A DNA stretch of 64,000 nt, taken from Linyphia triangularis. Its lineage: Eukaryota > Arthropoda > Arachnida > Araneae > Linyphiidae. Location: assembly GCA_963978545.1 (NCBI GenBank), contig OZ021732.1, positions 64,921,214 through 64,985,213 on the forward strand, written 5' to 3'. Below, one piece after another: positions 9,546 to 23,339 of the stretch. The notes under the pieces were generated by a model. It was not told the origin of the DNA. It saw only the letters and a program-made list of their open reading frames with translations, and did not search any database. The translations under genes were made by a program, and so were the position numbers. Numbering within the stretch: position 1 is the first letter of the stretch; each line of letters begins with the position of its first letter.

Positions 9546-10959
9546 GGCAGCGCTGGACCGATTACCATGCTTTTTGAAAAAAGTTTTGGAGCAACAACGT
9601 ATTGCCACTGCATATATCTAAAACTAAGACAATTTATGTATGGTTACGTCATAGTCAATTGCTTATACAACGTATAAATAAAATGGATATTTTTGATTGG
9701 TTTAAAATTTGAATATGTTTTTAAATCTGTACTTTTCATTAGTTGGGTTTTGATACCATGTGCTTCAAAAATTTCTTTTGTCATGAAATGAAAAATTTTA
9801 CTTCTTAATTAGTTTCCAAATTTTTGATTTCACGTACTTTCCTTTTCTTTTTAATTATGTGTTATTTTTTTATTGACATGCTGAGTTATATAACGAATTG
9901 AAAAACTCGTTTCAATCAAATGCATTCACGTGCATTATTAAATATAAATATGCTCAGCTTACAAATTTCCTAAGTTACATATAAGCACACACAATGAATT
10001 TATTTTCTGATTACAACACGATATGCTTATAAATATTCTAGAGCAGCGTTTTCCATTAACTTTTAGAGATGAGCGGTATAAGTTATGTTCCAGTTTTTTG
10101 TGGGCCGCAGATTTTTACAGAATATGCCAAAATGATTCCTATATATATATATATATTTTTTTTTCATTTTTAGGAGTTAAAAAAAAATATTCTCATTAGA
10201 TTATCTTAGCTAAGATTATCAAGTTTTAGATTATTAAGAAAAAACTATTATAAACTATTCAAGTTTTAGATTATCAAGCATTAGATTATCAAGTCTAAAA
10301 AAATAAGCGAATCTTTATTTAAAACCTGTCTATTGTGTTTTTTTGTGACTTCTGACTTGACATAATATTCAATAAAGGTATTTAAATCATAATTTCCATA
10401 TATTCTGCTGATTTATTCGATATCATCAATCTTACTGATCATGTTATTCATTTGCTTAAACTAATCATGGACGTATTTGTTAAAGTTTAAGCTGACTTAT
10501 GATGGATTTTAGTGTATTTGTAATTTGGCAAGTAGCAAGGACTCTTTATCCGAATGATATACATTTTTGCAAGTAGTGTTTTTCATATTCATATAAATTG
10601 TGTGATCAGTTTACATCAGCATCATATGTCCAGAAAACACTCAAATCTAAACATGTTATTTTAATAAATTGTGTTTGTTTAATTGTATAAATATGGGGGG
10701 GGGGGGTAATAGATATTTTATTATCTATCCATAACATCCAGGATATATTTTTCAAAAGTCAGGTTTATACAGAATTCTGATATCCAAAAGATATGTCATA
10801 TATATGCATCGTTTATTGCATTAAAAATATATTCGTTTTCGGTATACAATGCAATTTATTTGTCTGGAAACCTTGTAAATCTATTACTTATTACTTTCAA
10901 TTACCCATGTGTATACATAGGGTAATGAAAGTATAGTATTCAGTAAAAAAAATGTGGGT

Positions 10960-10960
<1 letters not shown>

Positions 10961-10997
<37 letters not shown>

Positions 10998-11012
10998 TTT
11001 TTTTTTTTTTTT
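10961..11012. repeat. Poly(T) tract
   Basis: Two runs of T (34 and 16) separated by GC. It may be the reversed poly(A) tail of a retroposed sequence, but no retroposon body was recognised next to it. Confidence 0.9.
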
Positions 11013-11073
11013 GCATTTCTCTATGATTTGGATTATCCTGAATTCAAAACTGTTATCTAGAAAAAATGTGTCT

Positions 11074-11140
11074 GTGTGTCTGTGGTCAGCATAACTCCCG
11101 AACAATTTGACCTACGATATTCAAATTTGGTGTGGAAGTT
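11074..11140 (+). repeat. Dispersed repeat, copy 2
   Basis: Shares GCATAACTCCCGAACA and CTACGATATTC with the copy at 150-235. Here GTGTCTGTGTGTCTGTGGTC precedes the block. Confidence 0.5.
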
Positions 11141-12413
11141 GATGATGGCACAGGGATCTACCATTAGGGTTTTCGTCAAAACCGCGCATGCAAATAAGGT
11201 AGTTGCCATTGAAAAAATAGTGTTTTTCAGTAATTGCTAAAAAACGTCTCAAACGATTTTGTTCAAAATTGCTGTGATAATTCCTCTTGAGGTGTTCTAA
11301 TCATCCCCACCTCCGAAATTCCCGTAAAAATGTTTGAATGGCGTAAAAAGTTGAAGAATGAATGCCTTTAACACAGAGTTCTCTTTCCTTGAGCATACCT
11401 CATCAACGATTGTTTTTTCTTCTCTCCTCAGTTTCACTTATGGGAAACGATAATATACGAATTATAGAAAAGTAAATTGCCTAAATCATCATTTTGGCGA
11501 ATTTTTTTTTTTTAAAGACCCATGCAAGAATTATCGCAAAAAATATCACCTAACTGGCCATTTTTGCTAAATGAATGATGAAAATATAAAAACCGTAAAT
11601 GACACAAATCCACATCAGTATTATAGGGAATTGAAAGTTGTGCGATGTTCAACACGCCTAGTTTTTATTATAATTATAGTCTATATTAAAGAAACGTAAC
11701 TTTACAATCGAAATTACATCTTCCACATTGAAAAACTGATTAATTCAAAATCGAAAATCTGACTAAAATTTTATAATGATTTGTTCGAAATTCCGATAAG
11801 ATGATAATTTTTATCATTCATTCCAATATTCAACAAATTTATTTCAACAAATATTTTTATTGCTTTGAAAAGAAATTCATTTCCGGAATACATGCAGTTT
11901 GGATATCCGGAATCCAAATAAATTAATAGTTAACTTTTACTGTAATTATAGTAAAGAATGGTGAGTTTTTTCTTGAAATAACTTACTGAAAGGCATCCGG
12001 CCAATATTGATTATATTATTCAAAATCGGAAATTTGATTTTAAATTTTTGTAATGGTTTGACAATTCGGATAAAAGTAACCTGGAATTTGGTTTATAGGC
12101 CAAATTAAAATAACTTCGTGAATTTTACCAATTGTAAAATCGTATAAAACGAACAACTATGACATTTGATTCTTTTATAGCAAAATTCTAATTTCTCATG
12201 AACCAGAATAACATCTAATATCGCCTCTGTTTACATTTGTGCATGGAATGTATTTTCCTCTATAATCATGGCACATTCGCAATCTACCATTTTATGCACA
12301 AAATGGTGAACGCTCAAGTCAATGAGATTCTGACCGTTCAACTTTTACCCGGAATTTAATACTGGCACAATTAAACGATCACTATGAATTGTTGCAATTG
12401 AAATTATTAAAAC

Positions 12414-13756
<1,343 letters not shown>

Positions 13757-13818
<62 letters not shown>

Positions 13819-13846
13819 AATAAAATTCAATAACCTTCTAGTCAAT

Positions 13847-13880
<34 letters not shown>

Positions 13881-13969
13881 AATAAAATTCAATAACCTTC
13901 TAGTCAATAAAATATATATATATATATATATATATTTTATTGACTAGAAGGTTATTGAATTTTATTGAC
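13757..13969. repeat. (TA)n with three 35 bp units, the last inverted
   Basis: A 35 bp unit starting GTCAATAAAATTCAATAACC occurs at 13816-13850 and 13878-13912 on the plus strand and at 13935-13969 on the minus strand, with (TA)n spacers of 27 and 22 bp and a longer (TA)n upstream. The second and third units form a perfect hairpin around the TA spacer. No gene is present. Confidence 0.95.
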
Positions 13970-14088
13970 TGGAAGGTTAAAATATAACATACGTATCGTT
14001 ATGTTATTTTATTAAAATATTTGTTACTTTTAATTTGTCTTCTGCTGGCTCTGTAAGTTTATACAATAACAGACTTACATAGTTTTCG

Positions 14089-14116
14089 TTTTTTTTTTTT
14101 TTTTTTTTTTTTTTTT
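14089..14116. repeat. Poly(T) tract
   Basis: A run of 28 T with no associated element recognised. Confidence 0.9.
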
Positions 14117-14424
14117 ATTTAACTATTTAATGTGAAACAGAATTCGGTGAATATATGTGATATGTGAGCATGATAGGAATTAGAAAAAAAATTACAAATA
14201 TAGTAAATAAATTATTCGATTGCATCATGCTTCTTAATCGTTACTGAAATAATAAAAGGAAATAATGTTTGCTTCCAAATCAAAATAAAGTATTTTAATT
14301 GTCAATATGTGTTTTTCATGGCTCTCTCAAGTTAATTAACTATTTTTAGAAATAATAATCTTGCGGTTAAAGTTGTATTATTTTTATATTTATCTACTAT
14401 TTTCAACATCATTTCCAGATTGGT

Positions 14425-14610
14425 TGGTGCCCATCTGATGGCTGTGTGGTTAGTTCTCTGGTCACACATGCCAAAAGGTGCTGGATCCGAATCCCGGATT
14501 AAGCAGGGATGTTCGTTGTGGTTCGGAATCCACGTTAAGCTGTAGGTCCCGTCGTAATTAGCCGTCATTGTGCATAAAAATAGGTCATTGAGCGTATAAA
14601 CCAACCAAAA
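14425..14610 (+). mobile_element. tRNA-derived SINE with 8 bp target duplication
   Basis: A 186 bp copy is bounded by AGATTGGT on both sides (14417-14424 and 14611-14618). The head GATGGCTGTGTGGTTAG resembles a tRNA box A region, and GGATCCGAATCCC matches the box B pattern with one change. The body and end match the SINE at 5331-5510: TTAAGCTGTAGGTC, GCCGTCATTGTGCATAA, AATAGGTCATTGAGCG and AAACCAACC. No long poly(A) tail is present; the 3' end is CCAACCAAAA. The 90-codon minus-strand frame across it is a by-product. It would be transcribed by RNA polymerase III and mobilised by an unknown LINE. Confidence 0.85.
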
Positions 14611-14618
14611 AGATTGGT

Positions 14619-17557
14619 AGTATTTCTTCCATTTGTACTGCTTCCTTTATTGAACAAAATCAAATTGAAAATAAATCATTATTTGCAGTTATTTATTATT
14701 CATTTTGTTAAGTTTTAAATGAAAAGCATTAGTAAATAACCAAAGAATATCTAAGAATATTTTTCAATATTATTTGGAACGTTAACCCAATTAATAGATA
14801 AAAATGGAAAAGAAAAAAGCCGAACCTAACAAATCATGTGAGGAAATAGAATCGGTTTCTGTCAAGATTGGATCAAGGGAAAGATACTAAACTTTTCATC
14901 CCCCCCCCCCCCTCTCCTTCACCCGACAACGCGACCAGTCTTTTAACAAACGGAACAGATGTGCAATCTTGGTTCTTTGGTTCATTGAATTTTGCTTGCG
15001 AGACAAAAAAAAAAGGAGGAACTGGAGGCCAGAGGCAGAACTGACCTAAAGCGACCCTCTATAACCATTTCAATTAGTTATCCCGCCAATCGATCTTATT
15101 ATTTGTTCGCGTCTCTTGAATTGATCTCGTATTTCATCGCCTGCTGGTTTTGTAAAGACTCTTGTCTCTTCAACACAAGCTTCACATTATCAGATTATCC
15201 AAAGAAATACTTCTTCCGTAGTAAAATAAAATAAATAAATAAAAAATACACCATTTTTTAAAAAAAAATCCGCAAATACCCTCATTTTCAAATTATCTTC
15301 CAAAATACCAGCCAAACTTTAAAATACGGTAATTTTTGTAGGTAATTACCCGATTACCGGCTGCTTGTGTAAGTTGTTAATTTAACCTTTTCACATGGGC
15401 TCCTGTGACAGGAAGGGGGCATGTGACAATTTCGGAATTGGGGTGAGAGGAAGAAATTTCGACAGCACACATGGCCAGCCCATTCAGTTGGGACACAAAG
15501 GGGTATTTTGAAGCTGCTTGACAGGGGGGCAATTTAGTAAATGATAAGTGACTTTTACCTGCTAGGCGGGTTTTCGCTAACTGCATTTCTACGATTTCCT
15601 TTGCTGAATGTTTATTCTTTTGGCTCTATGAAGTCTTGATATTTTTTTACTAAATTATTTTGCAAATGTTTAAAGTATCCAAACCATAAATAAAAACTTA
15701 ACTTTAAGTTAACTTTAGTGAATTTTAAGAGCATTTAATATTCTGATTCCATAAATCTGTTAAAATTTGTCGTAAAACTCTTTTTAATATTTTTCAATTT
15801 TTAATTTAAATTTTTGTAGAATCAAATTATTTTAAAAGTGTTTATTTTAAACAAAATTTTTAAAATCAAAATTCCCTTTATTGCGTGTCGATAGTCATAT
15901 GACCAATTGTTATCAATTTACAGGTTATGAAATAGAAATGTGGGATGTAAATTTGGTATATTATATTTTACACTTATGTTGTATTATTACTTTTATTTAC
16001 TAAAGACAGATAGATAAATTTTCTATAATCTGAAGAATTATAGTATGAAAGGTGTAAAATTAAAATAATACAGACAAAAAGTACAATAATATAATTTATC
16101 GTATGAGTTTTCATCCTTTTATTAAAAAAATATATAAAAATAAAAAAATGTCTTCAATTTTGACGATATGTAGCAACACAAATATTGTTTAGTTGGTGAA
16201 ATTCCCGATAAGAGGAGGTGTAAATTTCTGAAACATGATCTGAAGAAATTGAAAGACATAGGCCCTTGAAGAAAGTTATCTCCACAGTGTAATACAGGGG
16301 CTAAAATGACGTAGTTTTAAAAAAGAAGGTAAGGAAGATGAGAAGTGTACGCGAATCTTTTTTTATTTCAGTTCACATGTCATAAACATATTGTGAATAA
16401 AAACAGTCAGTAACTGTTGCAAAATAACTGTTTTCTTTGTATGACTTTTATTTTACAATTTGGTTGATTACGTCTTCTGTAAATTTTTACGCGAATTTTA
16501 GTGGTGAGGATGTTGAAATTTTTTTTTAAAGTAATAAACAATAATTGGTATATTCACTATAAAAACAAAAGTAATAAATATAACATTAATAAGCAGTTTT
16601 TAAAATAAATCAATATATATCCTTTCACGCTTTTGTACAATTGCTTTACTTTTTTTATATATATAAATGGCAGGCTTTTATAGTTCTTCACATATATGTA
16701 TTTGAAATTCATTACAAGCAATAGGTACAGTTTCTATAACATATTTTTGAATAAAAAAAGGAAATAAACGTTTCACCTTTTACCTCTCTTGTCCAAAGTA
16801 TTGAATCGTTATACCTTATTCTTGTACGTTGTTCTGTATTGGAGCATTTTGAATTTATAGTAAAATATTGCAGTTTCTTACTTTAGAAAATAGTTTGTTT
16901 ATGTAAAAAATGCAATAATTTTCAACTATTGTGACATAATGGTTAAGTACTATTTAGAATATTTAAGAGAACTTAATAATTACACAGCAATCCAATCAAT
17001 TATCCAATAATGATAAAATGTTTTATACGATCGTTCACTATTGAAACAAACTAAGATTTATACAAATAGTTAAAACTAATTGCATACAAGCAAAAAGAAA
17101 ATAGTTAAAAGCACACTAAAAATGTCATTCTGATTTCAAATATTTCATACCGCATTGAGAAACATTTTTAAGGTGTATTTTTATATTTTGGAAATCTGAA
17201 TAGAAATGAAAAACAGATTAAATTTTAACATTTATATTGAAAGTGTGCAAAATTTTTATTTTATATCTCATTTTTTATTAGCATCCTAAATTTTAATTGC
17301 GTCATTAGATTTCCAACAAAAAGTAGGCTACTAATATATGTACATTTTCTATTTCTACCACACAATCTTGAAATTCCAAATCTTCCACACCTGTGAGGGG
17401 CGTGAATGACTGTCTTCAAGGATGGACGACTGTATTGTACTACTACCAGTACCTTACAATGGCCAAGGAACACCCCTCTGGGTAGACTCCAATAGTGAAA
17501 ATTTCTTTCCCCCCCCTTCAAGAACGACCTTATGGTGAGCCCCTAGCTAATGTTGCA

Positions 17558-17563
<6 letters not shown>
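14619..17563. other. Gene-free interval
   Basis: Contains a 14-base C tract (about 14901-14914) and two patches of higher G+C (14900-15200, 15380-15590). Frames of 80 and 69 codons there are unrecognised and lack supporting context. A further G+C-richer patch at 17380-17540 with an 86-codon minus-strand frame is likewise unrecognised. Confidence 0.5.

Positions 17564-17607
<44 letters not shown>
17564..17607. repeat. (TA)n microsatellite
   Basis: About 44 bp of pure TA. Confidence 0.95.
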
Positions 17608-17610
<3 letters not shown>

Positions 17611-17639
17611 TTCTGGGATAATTTTTCTTTTAATTTTTT

Positions 17640-18115
17640 TTTTATTAATTAACAAATATTATAAATAAACGATTTCTAATAAAGCTACATCTCTGAAATT
17701 TTCTAGATAAGTATAGTTTCGGCCTTCTAATTGGATTTTTGCTAAACAGAATTTTAAAATTTTGATTTCTTTTTTTTTAAATTAATTTTTTTAATTAATT
17801 AACAAATATTTCATAAAACGATTTTTAATAGGACTACAGCTCTGAAATTTTCAACATAATTAGTTTTGGCCTTCTAATTAGACTTTTGACAAACATAATT
17901 TAAAATTTTGATTAGCTTTTTTTTAATTAATTTTTGTAATTAACAAATATTTTACTAAACGATTTCTAATTGGCTATAGTTCTGAAATTTGTAACATAAG
18001 TAGTTTTTGCCTTTTAATTGGTCTTTTGAAAAATAGAATTTCTTCTAATAGGCCTAGAGCTTTGAAAATTTCAACATAGTTATGGCCTTCTAATTTTGTT
18101 TTTTACAAATAAGTG
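17640..18115 (+). repeat. Degenerate tandem repeat, 131-160 bp units
   Basis: Units begin at AATTAACAAATAT (17647, 17807, 17938), and a shortened fourth begins near 18030. Shared words are AACGATTTCTAAT, CTCTGAAATTTT and GGCCTTCTAATT. The copies differ by many substitutions and indels, so the array is old. It lies directly upstream of the possible Helitron end and may belong to the same element. Confidence 0.75.
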
Positions 18116-18179
18116 TTAAAATATTCTCAAATGGGTGTTATATTATTGTATTACCAGGGATTTTTTTTTTTTTTTTGCT

Positions 18180-18486
18180 TCTTGACAGGGTAGGGGCTTC
18201 TAATATTAAGGGTTTACGTAGCAATAACTTTTTAGGGAATGAAGCGAGCTTATGCTTGCATAGCAATGAACCTTTCAACGTGTGAAGTAAGCCTGTGCTT
18301 ATGTGTCAATGAACTTTTCAGAGAGCAAAGCCAGCTTGGTTTTGGGTATCAATGAATCATCCTGCGAACAAAGCGTCAAAAGTTGGAACCTATACACCAA
18401 TTACGGATCTCGGTCGGCAACGCAACTCTAACTAAAATATTGCACATAGCACAATTTCGCAGCGAAGCACGGGTACTATTCAGCTA
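18180..18486 (+). mobile_element. Possible Helitron 3' end
   Basis: The segment ends in CGAAGCACGGGTACTATTCAGCTAG followed by T at 18487 (read as CGAAGCACGGGTACTATTCA then GCTAG). Helitrons end in CTRR and insert before T. A short stem TTCGC/GCGAA lies about 20 bp upstream, in the place of the usual 3' hairpin but weaker than normal. Upstream are degenerate ~43 bp units of the form AGCAATGAACyTTTCA...GAAG. No 5' TC end and no Rep/helicase coding region could be seen, so the left boundary is arbitrary. Confidence 0.4.
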
Positions 18487-19120
18487 GTTGCGAATAAAAA
18501 CGAAAACTAATTAACTTCTGAAGTAATTCAGGAGATCATGCCTCTAGTGGCGCCATCTAGTTATAACTGGGGGACTAAATAGGGGAAAATGCAAAATTTT
18601 AAAGTAATAAAGAGATGGGAAATAAATATCATCAATATATATATATAGTTTAAAAGACATATCTAATACGATCAGATTTTTCTGATTAAAAAATCAGGAC
18701 ATGTCTCTGCTATGGGAAAGGGATAATTTTTTTTACGTATTTATTTATGGAGTTCGGAACACACAATTCTAAAATCTTCAATGTTTGCGGTTTTTTCGGA
18801 AGATATACAATATACATTGTAATTCATAGGTTTATTTAACTTTTTTATTAGCTTTCAACCATACTTAATATATTTTTTTGAGGCTATAAACCAGAAACTC
18901 TGCAGAAATATGACAAGTTAATTTTAGTTATTAACAAAGATTTCAGAGTAATTGCAGAAAGTTGTGCCTTCTCAGAATTCCAAATTTTACTAACAATAGA
19001 AAATGTTCTTTCAATATCTGCAGTTTTCCCGACAAACTAAAGCTGAATTCCACAATTTTCATAATTTGGCAATTTCAATTGAATGCTGGTGGAAATGTAA
19101 ATGGGTAATGTAAATGTCGT
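18487..19120. other. Gene-free interval before the satellite
   Basis: AT-rich sequence without supported features. The last bases before the array (AATGTAAATGTCGT) grade into the first satellite unit. Confidence 0.5.
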
Positions 19121-20212
19121 CAAAATCACTAAGATCACATACAGATCACAATGTGATATCGCAGTGACAAAGCTTTCGTTGCGAAAATCGCATAAATCAC
19201 ATGGATGTCGCCAAAATCACTAAGATCACATACAGATCACAATGTGATATCGCAGTGACAAAGCTTACGTTGCGAAAATCGCATAAATCACATGGATGTC
19301 GCCAAAATCACTAAGATCACATACAGATCACAATGTGATATCGCAGTGACAAAGCTTACGTTGCGAAAATCGCATAAATCACACGGATGTCGCCAAAGTC
19401 ACTAAGATCACATACAGATCACAATGTGATATCGCAGTGACAAAGCTTTCGTTGCGAAAATCGCATAAATCACATGGATGTCGCCAAAATCACTAAGATC
19501 ACATACAGATCACAATGTGATATCGCAGTGACAAAGCTTACGTTGCGAAAATCGCATAAATCACACGGATGTCGCCAAAGTCACTAAGATCACATACAGA
19601 TCACAATGTGATATCGCAGTGACAAAGCTTTCGTTGCGAAAATCGCATAAATCACATGGATGTCGCCAAAATCACTAAGATCACATACAGATCACAATGT
19701 GATATCGCAGTGACAAAGTTTTCGTTGCGAAAATCGCATAAATCACATGGATGTCGCCAAAGTCACTAAGATCACATACAGATCACAATGTGATATCGCA
19801 GTGACAAAGTTTTCGTTGCGAAAATCGCATAAATCACATGGATGTCGCCAAAATCACTAAGATCACATACAGATCACAATGTGATATCGCAGTGACAAAG
19901 CTTACGTTGCGAAAATCGCATAAATCACACGGATGTCACCAAAGTCACTAAGATCACATACAGATCACAATGTGATATCGCAGTGACAAAGCTTTCGTTG
20001 CGAAAATCGCATAAATCACATGGATGTCGCCAAAATCACTAAGATCACATACAGATCACAATGTGACATCGCAGCGACAAAGCTTTCGTTGCGAAAATCG
20101 CATAAATCACATAGATGTCGCCAAAGTCACTAAGATCGCATACTGATCACAATGTGATATAGCAGTGACGTGAGATTCGTTGATAAAATCACATAGATGT
20201 CCCCAAAATCAC
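19121..20212 (+). repeat. 91 bp tandem satellite, 12 units
   Basis: Units start at 19121, 19212, 19303, 19394 and so on every 91 bp up to 20122. The core words are CACTAAGATCACATACAGAT, CACAATGTGATATCGCAGTG and TTGCGAAAATCGCATAAATC. From unit 3 on, two variants alternate: one with CAAAATC, mostly GCTTACG and CACGGA, and one with CAAAGTC, mostly GCTTTCG and CATGGA. This makes a 182 bp dimeric period. The last unit decays. No ORF is present. Confidence 0.97.
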
Positions 20213-20565
20213 ATAGAGATCACACTGATACCACAAAAATAGCATAAAAGTTAAAATGTGATATCCCTGTGTATCCCTGTGATATCGCAAAATTACGTCT
20301 TATATCACATACATGTCACAAAATGACTTATTTGTGATTTTCATTATATAAAATTATTTTGGGATATCACTGGATGTCGCTGCCATATCACTAAGTAACA
20401 TCACGACTTCGTCACAGTGTGATGTCGCTGCGATATCACATGGAAGTCGAAAGTGACGTGAACTTTTGCGACATCGCTGCGATATCCCATGCAAGTCACA
20501 TTGTGACCGTGATCTTTGCGACGAAAAACTTCGTTGCAGTGACGTAACTGTGACAAAGATGGTTA
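20213..20565 (+). repeat. Degenerate satellite-related flank with a TIR-like end
   Basis: Words of the satellite (GTGATATCGC, CACATGGAAGTCG, GACGAAAAACTTCGTTGC) continue in irregular order, then stop sharply after CAAAGATGGTTAGTAGGGG. This looks like the subterminal and terminal part of an element whose internal repeat expanded into the 91 bp array. No inverted partner of the GTTAGTAGGGG end was found to the left, so this remains inference. Confidence 0.4.
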
Positions 20566-22241
20566 GTAGGGGACGTGTAGACGTGGTGTCTGACCATCAA
20601 ACAAAAATCTCACTCCTTATAAGAATGTCTCATAAATCCAGTTGTCATTGAAGCCAGACATAGCTAGACATTGGAGGCATTTTGGACACTTTTTCGACAG
20701 ATTAATAATTTAAGACTCCCACTCGCCGCCACTAAAAAGACCAACCGCCTCATCAACTAAAGAACACAAGAGCGGGTTTGTGCCAGCCTTCTTCCCTTAG
20801 AGGTGACCAATGGTAAGGACTGAAGTGTGATGAGATTTTCGAACACTTCCCTTCGCGCCTCCTTAGACTTTAAACTCTCTATCAGGACCTTTGAGGGCCA
20901 GAGTCCTGTTTTCAGTAAACACTCTAATTTTGCTTCCGACCATGCTGGGTCGCGTAGTTGTTTATTTGGGGTGAGTCCGAATTGTTGTGCAATCTTATAA
21001 CCTTTAGTGTAATTAAATGAATGGTTATAATTTTGATCCAGCTGCTGTCATTCCTTTGACTTTTATCTATTCTAATTTATGACAATTTTTGGACTGTATT
21101 AGATCTAATGTTTTAGATACGTTGAAAATCCCCTATACGAACTAATGATGCTGATATTAAATGTCAATTATAGATTGAATTTATTTATCTTCACTTCACC
21201 ACTCAACATACTTTATAAAAGATCTATTTCAAAAACTTTTGTATTTTAATGCCGTCCTTAAAAAAAATTGAATTAATTAAAGTTTCTTTTTTTTTTTTAA
21301 AGTTTTCACCCATTTTATTTACCTACGAAATAGAACAACTTCAGACTTCCGAGCATGCCATGTAATTGTCTTAGTACCTTAATTTTCCTTATAGTATCTT
21401 TCGCAATCTGGAGAAATACACTCCATACAATTGAACGGATCATAATTTAGATGACTGAGTTAGAGCAACAAGTGAGTAAAATCATACTTTTCGCAAACTT
21501 AAATGGGTTCCAAATAATTATAGTGACAGTTAAATAATAGTTAATAATTATTACTATTGGTAAAGTTGTATGAGAAACATTATAAAGCATTGTAGTAAAT
21601 TACGTTGTTCAAATATAAAATCAGTTGAAAACAGTTTTATTAATTTGGATAACTTGGAGAATATTAGATTCAGCACAACTACAATGTCATTAAGAGATGA
21701 CTACAACAGAAAACGTTAACAGAAAACCCAATTCTTAATAGATATTTTTCCCAGCATTTTTAGAAATAATCAAGTTATGTTGTGGATGTGTTTCAAACCA
21801 TTGCAAAAAGAAGAGTAAAGAGCACTTGATTTTACTTTAAATAAAACAATAAACAATATCGTCAACCACTGTAAGTTCTTTCTAAAATAGAACATTTTCA
21901 AAATAAAAAAAAAGCTGACCTAGGTATAGACGTGATATCAAAATTGTATTAATTTAAAAATATACAATTAAATAATGATTAAAATATATTCAACAAATAT
22001 AAATGTTGCATTTATATATTCGCTTGTTTGTGAAGATTAATCCAAAATTGGTAAATTTTAAGGATAAAGTTCGCGCCTTTTATTAATTTTCAATTTAATT
22101 TTAATCAGACTGATGGTACAAGATAGCCTCTATTTATAATTATTTATAACATATATGTATTATTTATAACTACTAGTAGTCTCCTGCTCATTTAAGAATG
22201 CTTAGAAGAGTTGCATGTTTAGAAATTCAACAGATTTATAC
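20566..22241. other. Gene-free interval
   Basis: The patch 20640-20990 has clearly higher G+C than its surroundings but stops in every frame, and I recognise nothing in it. The remainder is AT-rich without features. Confidence 0.5.
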
Positions 22242-22510
22242 CCAAGTAGTAGCATGACGTGATAAATGACGTAATTTTTAGGGCATCTTTTCGAATGACG
22301 TTATTCAGTAAAAAGTCATGTCAGGTTTGACGTCATCTAATGGTCATACAAACTGACGTTTCTAAAATCACGTCAATTTCTCCGTCATCATATGACCCAT
22401 TTTTGGTCATGAAATGACGTCTTTTTGTACTTATTAAATGACTAAAATAATTTTGGGTCACTTTATGCCATCAATTTTTAGTCATCATATGACGTGAGTT
22501 TAACTTTTTT
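22242..22510 (+). repeat. Left TGACGT-rich terminus
   Basis: Contains at least nine TGACGT/ACGTCA or one-off variants, including two perfect GACGTCA-type sites, spaced roughly 15-40 bp. The palindrome core TGACGTCA is the binding word of CREB/ATF-type bZIP proteins. Whether it is bound here is unknown; the repeats may instead serve the transposase. Confidence 0.7.
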
Positions 22511-23048
22511 TTTTTTTATTTATTTATTATTATTATTTTTTTTTTTTATACGGTCTTACGACAGAATACACACTTTTAATTGTGAAGCCTAATTTTTTTT
22601 TATAAACTAGTAGCTTGTAGTATTTCGTGTATTTACTAGAACCAGAAGCCACAAAATAAATAAAAATAATAGTATAACAAATAGGTGAGTAATCTTTATG
22701 TAAGTAATTGATTCGTATTTAGTGTTTTCTGGTAAAGAAAATCTCGTGTTAATAGCTTGAAGTTATAAAGGGTAGTGATTCTAAAGTGAATGTAAAATAA
22801 TTGTATTCTGTGATTTTGGAGAAATAATGAATGGAATTTCATATTTGTAATTTAATATTGTTTCAAGAAACACATACAAGAAATTATTTTTAATTGAGTT
22901 TCACTTATTATGCTCTTTTGTTTACTTTTCAATTATCATACATCGTAATGTTTGCAATTTAATGTTCATTTCTAGACATGGTTAGTCAGTGTTAAAGCCT
23001 AGTGTGCTGATAATGTAAACAAATTGATTCTTCTTTAATATCACAAAC

Positions 23049-23339
23049 TTAATGTTGATATTTATCCGTAACTCTATCAGTAATTGTACATATGCAGTCG
23101 CTTCTTTCATAACTTATTCGAAATGATTTAGCTATGTTTTTTATCTTGGGCCTTAAGCCCAAGGGTATTGTTTCTGTTTGGTCATAAGTGTGGTCCGCAT
23201 TATTCAAGGTATGGCGAAAAAAGGCTTTAAACAATGTTAGCCCCGACCGGTTCTCGATGGAGGACACCGGATGAACAGTTTTATCTTTATAATTAATTTT
23301 TTTTTTTTGCTTGTAATTTTTTGTATGCAAATGAGCCAA
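23049..23339 (-). other. Unrecognised 96-codon frame inside the TGACGT element
   Basis: The minus-strand frame opens with ATG (MAHLHTKNYKQ). It is hydrophilic, with no signal peptide or membrane segment and no motif I know. A short perfect stem CTTGGGC/GCCCAAG lies within it near 23145-23163. It could be a chance frame, since no flanking splice or expression signal supports it, but it is the only candidate coding stretch in the element. Confidence 0.15.

Noticed and set aside
10884..11105. Lys-rich 73-codon minus-strand ORF
   Set aside because: It is produced by the poly(T) tract at 10961-11012.
14332..14604. 90-codon minus-strand ORF
   Set aside because: It is an antisense reading across the SINE.
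19121..20212. CRISPR-like array
   Set aside because: Units are contiguous 91 bp tandem copies without unique spacers, in eukaryotic DNA.
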